Shown piece by piece: positions 34,188 through 41,816 of a stretch of 64,000 bases of DNA (positions are counted from its first letter, which is position 1; each line of letters opens with the position of its first letter). The notes below the pieces were generated by a model. That model made no database searches. It worked only from the letters and a program-made list of their open reading frames with translations, and was not told the DNA's origin. This stretch comes from Acidobacteriota bacterium (lineage in GTDB: Bacteria > Acidobacteriota > Thermoanaerobaculia > Multivoradales > JAGPDF01). Both the position numbers and the translations under genes were made by a program. Location: positions 17,151 to 81,150 of the forward strand of contig JACTMI010000029.1 in assembly GCA_014584695.1 (NCBI GenBank). The letters are read 5' to 3'.

Positions 34188-34988
34188 GTGCCATCGAGCC
34201 CGAAGCCCGCGCGCTCCTCGCCGTTCGCGACCCTCGCCGCCACCCTGGTCGGCAATCTCTACCTGGTGGTCGGATCGCTGCTCGGGGGCGCCGCCGCCCT
34301 GGTGGCCGCTTTCGTCACCCGGCGCGGCCACGGCGTCTTCGCGGTGGCGCGAGCGTGGGCGCGCGGCGTGCTCGCGACCAGCTTCCTGCGGCTCGAGAGC
34401 GAGCGCGAGACCGAGCTGCCCGCCGACGGCCGCTACGTCTTCATGGCCAACCACCAGAGCCTGTTCGACATCCCGGTGCTGCTCGCGAGCCTGCCGGGGG
34501 AGGCGCGCTTGCTGGCCAAGCGGAGCCTGTTCCGGATCCCCGTCTTCGGCTGGGCGCTCGCGGCGGGCGGTTTCGTGCCGGTGGACCGCAAGGACCGCTC
34601 GAGCGCGCGCCAGAGCTTCCAGGCGGCGATCGAACGGCTCGAGCGGGGCGTTTCGATCCTGCTCTTTCCGGAGGCCACCCGCTCCCACGACGGGCGGCTG
34701 CTGGCGTTCGAGCGCGGCGGCTTCCTGCTGGCGATGAAGAGCGGCCTGCCGATCGTGCCGGTCGGCGTCTCGGGTACGCTCGCGGCGCAGCCGCGCCACT
34801 CGTTCCTGATCCGGCCCGGGGTGGTGCGGGTTCGCTACGGACGGCCGGTCGAGGTCGCCGGGCGCTCGCTGCGGGAGCTCGCCGAGCTGACCGCGAGCGT
34901 CCGGGCGCGGATCGGCGAGCTCGCGGGAGTCGAGCTCACGACGGTCGAAGCGCCGCGCCGAGGCGCGGCGAGAAAGGAAGCGGAGTGA
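34188..34988 (+). CDS. plsC: 1-acyl-sn-glycerol-3-phosphate acyltransferase
   Basis: A 266-residue PlsC/LPLAT. After an N-terminal membrane helix (ATLVGNLYLVVGSLLGGAAA) it has the catalytic HX4D motif NHQSLFDIP near residue 87, GGFVPVDRKDRSSAR, the glycerol-3-phosphate-binding LLFPEATRS and VPVGVSGT. It makes phosphatidic acid at the inner membrane. The GTG start at 34188 follows GGGAGGCGAC. Its TGA overlaps the next ATG (TGATG). The gene diverges from the mla operon, so lipid synthesis and transport genes adjoin. Confidence 0.92.
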   Translation: MPSSPKPARSSPFATLAATLVGNLYLVVGSLLGGAAALVAAFVTRRGHGVFAVARAWARGVLATSFLRLESERETELPADGRYVFMANHQSLFDIPVLLASLPGEARLLAKRSLFRIPVFGWALAAGGFVPVDRKDRSSARQSFQAAIERLERGVSILLFPEATRSHDGRLLAFERGGFLLAMKSGLPIVPVGVSGTLAAQPRHSFLIRPGVVRVRYGRPVEVAGRSLRELAELTASVRARIGELAGVELTTVEAPRRGAARKEAE

Positions 34989-36079
34989 TGGCGAAGGTCC
35001 TCGAGGAGCGGGTGTGGGAGGCGCTGCGCGCGGTGCGGTTCCCCGGCATGAGCCGCGACATCGTCTCGTTCGGGTTCGTCAAGGGGGTCGCCGTCCACGA
35101 CGGCGTCGCCAAGGTGGCGATCGAGATGACCACCCGCGACCCGGACGCCGCCGAGGCGGTGCGGGCGGCGGCGCTGCAGGCGGTGGGCGGCGTCGACGGC
35201 GTCACCGGCGCCGAGATCGACCTGCGGGTGGCGGCGCCGCCGTCGCGCGAGGAGGCCGCGCAGCGGGCGATCGCGCGCAACCCGAGCCTGATTCCGGAGG
35301 TGGCGGCGGTGGTGGCGGTGGCGAGCGGCAAGGGGGGCGTCGGCAAATCGACCGTCGCCGCCAACCTGGCGGTCGCGCTGGCGCGCGCCGGCCGCCGGGT
35401 CGGGCTGCTCGACGTCGACATCTACGGCCCCTCGGTGCCGACCATGTTCGGCATCGCGGAGCGACCGCGGGTGATCGACAACCGGATCCAGCCCTACGAG
35501 AAGTTCGGCGTCCGCCTGATGTCGCTCGGTTTCATTCTCGACGACGACACGCCGGTGATCTGGCGCGGCCCGATGGTGATGCGGGCGATCGAGCAGATGC
35601 TGGGCGACGTCGACTGGGGGGCGCTCGACGTCCTGGTCCTCGACCTGCCGCCGGGCACCGGCGACGCGCAGCTGACGGTGACGCAGAAGATCCCGCTCGC
35701 CGGCGCGGTGATCGTGACCACGCCGCAGGACGTGGCGTTGCTCGACGCGCGCAAGGGTCTGCAGATGTTCCGCAAGGTCAACGTGCCGGTGCTCGGCATC
35801 GTCGAGAACATGTCGACCTTCGTCTGCCCGCACTGCGGCACCGAGACGCACGTCTTCCGCCATGGCGGCGGCGCGCGCACGGCGCGCGAGCTCGGCGTCG
35901 CGCTGCTGGGCGAGATCCCGCTCGATCCGGCGATTGCCGAGGGCGGCGACGCCGGCCGCCCGATCACGGTCGAGCAGCCCGACGGTCCGCACGCGGCCGC
36001 CTTCGTCCGGCTGGCCGAGGCGGTCACCACGGCGCTCGCGACGACGCCGACCGCGCGTCCGCAGATCCAGATCGTCTGA
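34988..36079 (+). CDS. mrp: Mrp/ApbC family iron-sulfur cluster carrier ATPase
   Basis: 363 residues. An N-terminal MIP18/DUF59 domain (LEERVWEALRAVRFPGMSRD) is followed by a P-loop NTPase with VASGKGGVGKSTVAANLAVA (deviant Walker A with the signature Lys), DVDIYGPSVPTMFG and DLPPGTGDAQLT. A CPHCGTETHVF motif gives the CxxC cysteines used to hold a bridging Fe-S cluster in the dimer. It is a cytosolic Fe-S assembly or carrier factor. The start at 34988 overlaps the plsC stop. Confidence 0.95.
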   Translation: MAKVLEERVWEALRAVRFPGMSRDIVSFGFVKGVAVHDGVAKVAIEMTTRDPDAAEAVRAAALQAVGGVDGVTGAEIDLRVAAPPSREEAAQRAIARNPSLIPEVAAVVAVASGKGGVGKSTVAANLAVALARAGRRVGLLDVDIYGPSVPTMFGIAERPRVIDNRIQPYEKFGVRLMSLGFILDDDTPVIWRGPMVMRAIEQMLGDVDWGALDVLVLDLPPGTGDAQLTVTQKIPLAGAVIVTTPQDVALLDARKGLQMFRKVNVPVLGIVENMSTFVCPHCGTETHVFRHGGGARTARELGVALLGEIPLDPAIAEGGDAGRPITVEQPDGPHAAAFVRLAEAVTTALATTPTARPQIQIV

Positions 36080-36087
36080 GGTCGGCC

Positions 36088-36795
36088 GTGCCGGACCGCT
36101 CCGCCTCGGCGCCCACCGGACGGCTGGCCGTCGTGGCGGACGCCCATCTCGGCGGCCCCGGCGGCCCCCCGGCGCCGCTCGTCGCGCAGCTCCTCGAGCT
36201 GCCGGAGCGGGGGGTCGGCCGCCTGATCCTGCTGGGCGACCTGCTGCAGGTCTGGGTGGGGTTTCCGCAGTACTCGAGCGCGGAGTCGGCGGCTCTGCTC
36301 GCCGCCGTCGAGGAGCTGCGCGCGCGCGGCCTGCGGGTCGACTACATCGAGGGCAACCGCGACTTCTTCCTCGCCGCCGGACCGGCGCGGGCGGTGTTCG
36401 ACTCGATCGGGCTCGAGACCGCGGCCACCGTCGACGGCGTGCGCTACCTCTTCGTCCACGGCGACGGCTTGAACGAGCGCGACCGCTCCTACCTCGCCTG
36501 GCGCTGGCTGTCGAAGAGCTGGGCGGTGCGCGCGGTCACCCGCCATCTGCCGCGCCGGGTGGTGGGGCCCTTCGTCCACGGCACCGAGCGGCGGCTGTCG
36601 GCGACCAATTTCCGCCACAAGGTACGGATCCCCGAAGCCTCGATCACCGCCTACGCCGAGCGCCGCCTGGCCGCGGGCCACGACCGCCTCGTCCTCGGCC
36701 ACTTCCACGAGCCCCGCCGCTGGCCCGTCCGCGGCGGCGAGGTCCTCCTCCTCGACGCCTGGTTCAAGAGCCGCCGCGTCGAGATCTTCGGCTGA
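36088..36795 (+). CDS. UDP-2,3-diacylglucosamine diphosphatase-like phosphoesterase
   Basis: A 235-residue calcineurin-like metallophosphoesterase of the LpxH type. Metal ligands are visible in order: VADAHLG, LLGDLLQVWVG, IEGNRDFFLA, YLFVHGDGLNERDRSYL and LVLGHFHEPRRW. LpxH removes UMP from UDP-diacylglucosamine in lipid A synthesis. An LpxH-like or LpxG/I-replacing role fits beside plsC and mla genes, but substrate is inferred. A GTG start 8 bp after mrp suggests co-transcription (34188-36795). Confidence 0.82.
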   Translation: MPDRSASAPTGRLAVVADAHLGGPGGPPAPLVAQLLELPERGVGRLILLGDLLQVWVGFPQYSSAESAALLAAVEELRARGLRVDYIEGNRDFFLAAGPARAVFDSIGLETAATVDGVRYLFVHGDGLNERDRSYLAWRWLSKSWAVRAVTRHLPRRVVGPFVHGTERRLSATNFRHKVRIPEASITAYAERRLAAGHDRLVLGHFHEPRRWPVRGGEVLLLDAWFKSRRVEIFG

Positions 36796-36853
36796 CTCAC
36801 TGCGAGTCGGACTGAATGCACCAGCCGCAAGACCTCGGCGTGGGAGCGCTGGA

Positions 36854-36936
36854 GCGAGCCGAGAGGCTCGCGACCGCGGCGGGGTGAGGCCAGCGGATTC
36901 ACTCCGCTGGCCGAGGGGAGGGCGCGTGCCCTCCCC
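36854..36936 (+). terminator. Cluster of three consecutive perfect hairpins
   Basis: Stem 1 is GCGAGCC/GGCTCGC (36854-36871, 4-base loop), stem 2 GGCCAGCGGA/TCCGCTGGCC (36888-36912, 5-base loop), stem 3 GGGGAGGGC/GCCCTCCCC (36915-36936, 4-base loop). They lie after the plsC-mrp-lpxH operon, before the next gene on the same strand. There is no T-tract, so an ordinary intrinsic terminator is not certain. A structured RNA or repeat-like element is possible. Confidence 0.55.
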
Positions 36937-37034
36937 ATCGGATACAAGCCGCGGAGCGGCAGGTTGACCCGGGCGCGGGCTCCGCGTAGCCTCGGCCGGT
37001 CACTGCCGTCCATTTCTCGAGCGAAGGAGGGGCC

Positions 37035-38654
37035 ATGCTCCGGAGCACGCTTCGAGCTGTCGTCGCCGGCGTCGTCATCGTCCTCGCATCTTGCGCGCGG
37101 GAGGCACCGCCGCCGCCGGCCGCGCGCGCGACCCCGGCGTCCTACGTACCGACGGCCCTCTTCTGCGCCGACGGCGCGGCCACCGCGGCCTCGCCGCTCT
37201 GCCCGACGCTGCCGGGCGACATCGGGCCCGATCCGGCGCTCACGATCACGGTCGCCTACAGCGGCATCCTGGGCGAGCTACCGGACTCGCAGCAGCGGGA
37301 CGTTCAGAGCCCGTTCGACAATCTCTCCTGGCAGACCTTCGTGGCGCTCAACTGGAAGGCGGGCGCCGAAAGCGAGCCGGCGGCGCAGGGCCTCGCCGGC
37401 GACGGCGCGAGAGTCTGGCAGAGCTGGCCGCGGGTAGCCGACATCTTTGGCCACGGGGCGCGGCAGGGCGATTGTGGCGAAGTACCCGCCGGCCTGACGC
37501 TCTTCTCGATCGCCTCGAACGGCGCCGGCCAGCCGTCGGCGCACGACGAGGAGTACATCCAGGCGGCGACCGGGGCGCCGCTGATCGACGTCACCGGCAA
37601 CTGGACGGTCTACGAGCGCCGGCTGAACGAGATCGAAGTCGCCTATCTGCGCGCGCCGGGCGGCGATCCCTCCCGGACGCTGGTGACCCTCGACGGTCAG
37701 AAGAACCTGATCGCGGCGGGAGTCGCCGTGGACTTTCCGTCGGTGGCCGACGGTGGCGCGACCGGCGCGATCGAGATCAAGGCGGCTTGGCGGATCCTCG
37801 ATCCGCAGGACCGCGAGGCGAACCAGAAGCGCTTCTTTCTGGTGCCGGCTTTCCTGCGCGTGGCTCCGGACCTCGTGACCGGCGGCGAGTCCATCTGCGC
37901 GCCGGTCGACATGGCGCTGGTGGGGATGCACGTCATCCAGAAAAACCCGGTGACCGACAACGCCCTGAAGCCGGAGTGGTTCTGGTCGACTTTCGAGCAC
38001 GTCGACAACGCGCCGCTGGCGCGTGACGCCTGCGAACCACGGAGCCCGCAGTCGTGTGGCTGGTTCGCGAATCTGAACTGCACCGCCGAGCTGCCGGCCG
38101 CTCCGCCCGCCTACTCGTTCTTCTCGACCGCCTGCCCGAGCTGCGCGGTCAACGTCGAGCCGAAGGCCGCGACCACCGGGACCCCGTACGCCTGGAGCCC
38201 GCAGCCTCCGTACGCGGGTGGCTACCTGACGGACCCGGGCGGCGACGGTGTGGCGCCGATCGGCACCCAGACCTCGCGCTGCTGGCAGGTCTACGAGCTG
38301 ACCGACGACCTCAATGAACAGTGGCGCGCCGAGCTCGGCGCCGTGGGCTCGGTGTTCCAGAACTACTTCCTGGTCGGCACGCAGTGGGGGGCCGCTCTGA
38401 CCAACACCCCCGACCCCAAGGTCCCGAGCGACGCCATCCCGACCTTTCTCTCGAACGCGGTCGTCGAGACCTACCTCCAGACCCTCTACGATCCCAAGAA
38501 CCCCTTCGCCACCGGTTCTTGCGTCTCCTGCCACACCGCCGCCACCCTCCCCGCCGACAACCAGACGTCGGCCAATCTCAGCTTCCTTCCTGGCCTCGCT
38601 CAACCGGGGCTGACGCGGTTGAACTCGAAGAGAGGGAGCGCCAAGGATCACTAG
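37035..38654 (+). CDS. Lipoprotein with C-terminal c-type haem motif
   Basis: 539 residues. The lipoprotein signal is MLRSTLRAVVAGVVIVLASC (lipobox LASC, Cys at residue 20). A large body of unknown fold includes FDNLSWQTFVALNWKAGAES and MALVGMHVIQKNPVTDNALK, with paired cysteines. Near the C-terminus is one CXXCH haem-binding motif, SCVSCHTAATLP. A single Met further on could be the axial ligand only if supplied elsewhere, since none follows closely. It is likely an exported haem protein, perhaps an electron donor to a partner. I recognise the general type, not a named enzyme. The ATG at 37035 follows GAGCGAAGGAGGGGCC. Confidence 0.8.
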   Translation: MLRSTLRAVVAGVVIVLASCAREAPPPPAARATPASYVPTALFCADGAATAASPLCPTLPGDIGPDPALTITVAYSGILGELPDSQQRDVQSPFDNLSWQTFVALNWKAGAESEPAAQGLAGDGARVWQSWPRVADIFGHGARQGDCGEVPAGLTLFSIASNGAGQPSAHDEEYIQAATGAPLIDVTGNWTVYERRLNEIEVAYLRAPGGDPSRTLVTLDGQKNLIAAGVAVDFPSVADGGATGAIEIKAAWRILDPQDREANQKRFFLVPAFLRVAPDLVTGGESICAPVDMALVGMHVIQKNPVTDNALKPEWFWSTFEHVDNAPLARDACEPRSPQSCGWFANLNCTAELPAAPPAYSFFSTACPSCAVNVEPKAATTGTPYAWSPQPPYAGGYLTDPGGDGVAPIGTQTSRCWQVYELTDDLNEQWRAELGAVGSVFQNYFLVGTQWGAALTNTPDPKVPSDAIPTFLSNAVVETYLQTLYDPKNPFATGSCVSCHTAATLPADNQTSANLSFLPGLAQPGLTRLNSKRGSAKDH

Positions 38655-38800
38655 GATGTCGTGGCTGGCGACGTCCTGCGCGAGCCCGCCCGCGCAAGTC
38701 GCTCGGAGAGCAGAACGCTCACTTGAATCGGGCTGATTTCGTTGCCGGGGCCGAGTCGTCACTCCTCCCGGGAGTGCCGACCAAGGCCGCTTCCAGGAGG

Positions 38801-40117
38801 CTAGCGTCGCGATCCGGCGCGGCGGCGGTCGATCTCTGCGGCGAGGTCGGGTGGCAGGGTGATCTCGGCGGGGGACTTGTCGAGGGCCTGGGCGAGGGGG
38901 GCGCGGGGGTCGTCGCTCGCGGCCAGCAGGTCGAGCAGGGCGACGGGGCGGTAGGGGCGGCCGGCCATCTGCTCGTGCACCAGCTTGCCGCTCGGCCGCC
39001 GCTCGCCGGCGTCGGCGAGCAGGCGCCAGACCAGCTCTTTGGAGAGCTCGAGGTGCGCCGTTTCCGGATGGCCGGCGAGCGCGCGGCGGCCGCGGCCGTA
39101 GCGGCGACGCAGGGCGTCCAGGGCGCGGTAGTGCGCCCGGTCGGAGCGGTGGAGGCGCGCGAAGGCGAAGCCGCCGTAGCGTCCGAGGAAGTCGTCGTCG
39201 AGCGCCAGCCGGGTGGTCGCCCGCACCTGCTCGGCCATCCAGTGCAGGGCGGCGTTGGCGAGACCGTCCTCCGGATAGCCGCCGCCGATGTTCGAGTGGA
39301 CGCCGGGGAACCAGCGCTGGCGCATCGACTGGCTCGGGTGCGCGTCGCGCCAGATCGAGGGCCGGAAGTCGAAGCGGGCCTCGTCGACCGCCAGCGCCTG
39401 GCGGGCGTGCGCGACGCAGCGCGAGGGCCGGTCCTGGAGGTAGAAGGCCTTCTCGGTCGAGGTCTGCTCGCCGGTCGCTCTCAGGCGCGAGCCGAGCGCG
39501 GCGACCGTGTCCCAGACGCCGAGGAAGGCGACGTCGACCGGCACCACCGGCCCGAGCGGCGGCCGGCCGTCGCTCGCGAGCTCGCCCTCGAAGCGCGCCT
39601 TGACCGCCGCGGCGTCCGACTTGCCCTTGCCCGTCACCCAGGCGCGGAAGGCCTTGGCGAGGAAGTAATGGTCGCGCTTGCCGGGCACGCCGCCGTACCA
39701 GTCGAGGAAGGTGGTGACCGCGCGCGCGGTCGCGGCGCCGCGACTGAAGCCGAACAGCAGCACCTCGTCGCCCGGCAGGTAGTTGAGCGCGATGAAGTGG
39801 AGCGCCTGCTCGGTGTTGGCCTCGAAGCCGGCGCCGAAGGCGCCGCCCAGCAGCTTGTCGGTCCGCTCGAGCAGCGCGTTCGAGAAGCCGGGATAGTCGC
39901 CGAGCGAGCCCACGCCGACGTCGTAGTAGGTGAGCTGCGCGGCGCCGGTCCGCGGATCGACCGGCAGCACGGCGCGACACAGCTTGAGCACGTTGGTGGG
40001 TTTGAGCACCGGCCGACCGTCCTCGCGCAGCTTCTGGTCGAAAGGGCTGTTCCAGGTGCCGTCGAGGCAGAGGATCAGCCGGCGCGGCGCGGCTGGGTGG
40101 TCGAGTGCCGGTTCCAT
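38801..40117 (-). CDS. DUF2235 (alpha/beta-hydrolase) protein
   Basis: 438 residues from the ATG at 40117, chosen because AGGAGG lies seven bases upstream. An in-frame ATG at 40216 would prepend a hydrophobic, signal-like segment but has no ribosome-binding site. It begins RRLILCLDGTWNSPFDQ, contains the nucleophile motif LLFGFSRGAATARAV, DVAFLGVWDTVAALG and WFPGVHSNIGGGYPEDGLAN, all diagnostic of DUF2235 hydrolases related to the Tle1 phospholipase effectors. It is the last gene of a three-hydrolase operon. The catalytic Ser, Asp and His appear present. Substrate is unknown. Confidence 0.9.
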   Translation of the reverse strand: MEPALDHPAAPRRLILCLDGTWNSPFDQKLREDGRPVLKPTNVLKLCRAVLPVDPRTGAAQLTYYDVGVGSLGDYPGFSNALLERTDKLLGGAFGAGFEANTEQALHFIALNYLPGDEVLLFGFSRGAATARAVTTFLDWYGGVPGKRDHYFLAKAFRAWVTGKGKSDAAAVKARFEGELASDGRPPLGPVVPVDVAFLGVWDTVAALGSRLRATGEQTSTEKAFYLQDRPSRCVAHARQALAVDEARFDFRPSIWRDAHPSQSMRQRWFPGVHSNIGGGYPEDGLANAALHWMAEQVRATTRLALDDDFLGRYGGFAFARLHRSDRAHYRALDALRRRYGRGRRALAGHPETAHLELSKELVWRLLADAGERRPSGKLVHEQMAGRPYRPVALLDLLAASDDPRAPLAQALDKSPAEITLPPDLAAEIDRRRAGSRR

Positions 40118-40254
40118 GGCGAAGCCTCCTGATGCGGCGAGCGCGAGCAGCGTGACGAGGACCAGTCGATCGAAGCGCGAGGGCCAACGGTATCTGATCG
40201 GCGGCGCGGGGGACATTGGCGGGCGCGCGCGCCATCTCGAAGGCAGAGCGCACG

Positions 40255-41799
40255 TCAACGGTAGTACCAGTCGATCCACTCGGGCGTCGCCTCGATCCCA
40301 GCGCTGATCGCCGCCTGCGGCAACTGTTCGGCGGCGTCGGAGATCACCACCCGATCCGCGGCCCTCTGCTTGAGCGCCTCGTAGAGCGGCCCGGCAGGCA
40401 TGTCCCATCCCTTCGGCTGGCCGGTGGCCGGGTCCTTGCGCCCCTGCGCGGCAGCGGTGGCGCGGTCGAGCGGAATGAAGGCGACCAGCCGGTCGGATTC
40501 CATCAGCTCCAGACCCCCCTTCTTGAGCGTGGCGTTGTGGCTGGCGTGGTGACCGACCTTGTAGAACACCGTACGGCGGACGAGGTCGAGCGCCTGCAGC
40601 GGCTGGGCGCGCTCCGGCAACGGGAATTCGACTGTCCCCCAGGACAGCCAGTTGCCGACCTGCGCGTCGCCGACGAAGAGCAACACGTCGCCGGACTCCT
40701 CGAGCTCGAAAGCTACGACCAGGCTGGTGTTGTTGGTGTCGTTGTCCAGTTTGAGCGCCAGCCGCCCGAAGGACTCGATCCAGTCGTGGTCGATGCGGCG
40801 CCAGGCCTCGTCCTCGTTGTCGTAGGTCTGTGCTACGAACTCGGCGATCTGATCGAACCAGAAGCCATCGCGACGAATCGAGTGCTCGCTGGGGAAGGGG
40901 CGATGCCGCCCCGCGGTCAGCACCGGGTCCCCCGAGGAGTCGAAGCCGAGCGCGTCTCCGAGCGCGTCCAGAGCGGCGCGCTCGAGGCCGGCGAGGTGAT
41001 AGATCGAACCTTCCTCGAGCCGCTTCTTGGTCACTGCGCTGTCGAGCAGCAAGCGCGTGTCGCGCGGCGGACCGAGCACGAAGGCCCGGACGCTCTCGAC
41101 GCCGTCGAGCTGCAAGGGTCCGTTGCCAGGTGCGAGGAACTCGAGCGCCCCGGCACGCTCACCGCGACCCCTCAAGTAGGCGATCGCGTCCGCGATGGTC
41201 TTGCGGGCGTCGGGGGCGGTGTCGTCGCCGGCGCCGAAGGCGAGCAGCGAGTCGACGCCGTCGAGCGCGCCGGCCGCGGCGGCCGCCATGCCGCGCGGGC
41301 TCGCGAGAGCCGCGCGGAGACTGGCGAGCGCCCTCTTCCGGCCCTCGAGCAGCCGCCGGGCATCCTGGTCTTCGGGGTTCTCGGTCCAGCCCATCCAGAC
41401 CGCGCCGATCTCGATCCGCTCGAACACCTCACGAGCCTGATTGAATCCCGAGAGGTGGTCGCGGTGCTCGTGGGTGGCGATGACGAGATCGAGCCGAGAC
41501 CTGCCGTCGGCACGCCGCGTCGCCTCCTCGATGCGCTCCGCGAGCGACACCATGTCCGTGGCCGAGCGGGCGAGCGCACCACAATCGACCAAGAGGTGGA
41601 ACGGCTCACCGTCGGCCCGCCGAAAAGTGACCAGGAAGCAGTCGCCGAGGCCGTGACGGTACATACGCACGCGCGCGCGGAAGTCCGCTCCGTTGGAGCG
41701 GCGGCGGCGAGCGCCTCCGGCTGAGCGGCCCACGCGCGATGGACGTGCCGGGGCCGAGATGGGTCGGGCACGGCCGGGCGTCGGGCGGGATCTGGTCAT
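40255..41799 (-). CDS. ComEC-like metallo-beta-lactamase-fold hydrolase
   Basis: 514 residues. After a basic, disordered N-terminus of ~45 residues comes RVRMYRHGLGDCFLVTFRRA, the start of ComEC/Rec2-type MBL domains, then LVIATHEHRDHLSGFN (HxHxDH metal site), SLVVAFELEESGDVLLFVGD and FYKVGHHASHNATLKKGGLE with further metal ligands. It lacks membrane segments, so it is a free-standing enzyme, probably a nuclease or phosphodiesterase. The start follows GGAGAGCGACC. It is 17 bp downstream of the HEXXH peptidase gene. Confidence 0.88.
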   Translation of the reverse strand: MTRSRPTPGRARPISAPARPSRVGRSAGGARRRRSNGADFRARVRMYRHGLGDCFLVTFRRADGEPFHLLVDCGALARSATDMVSLAERIEEATRRADGRSRLDLVIATHEHRDHLSGFNQAREVFERIEIGAVWMGWTENPEDQDARRLLEGRKRALASLRAALASPRGMAAAAAGALDGVDSLLAFGAGDDTAPDARKTIADAIAYLRGRGERAGALEFLAPGNGPLQLDGVESVRAFVLGPPRDTRLLLDSAVTKKRLEEGSIYHLAGLERAALDALGDALGFDSSGDPVLTAGRHRPFPSEHSIRRDGFWFDQIAEFVAQTYDNEDEAWRRIDHDWIESFGRLALKLDNDTNNTSLVVAFELEESGDVLLFVGDAQVGNWLSWGTVEFPLPERAQPLQALDLVRRTVFYKVGHHASHNATLKKGGLELMESDRLVAFIPLDRATAAAQGRKDPATGQPKGWDMPAGPLYEALKQRAADRVVISDAAEQLPQAAISAGIEATPEWIDWYYR

Positions 41800-41816
41800 G
41801 GTCGCTCTCCAGTTGC

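Noticed and set aside
32990..34255. 421-residue reading of mlaE starting at 34255
   Set aside because: The first 167 codons are an alternative frame of the small membrane protein gene; family length and the ATGA overlap support the start at 33754.
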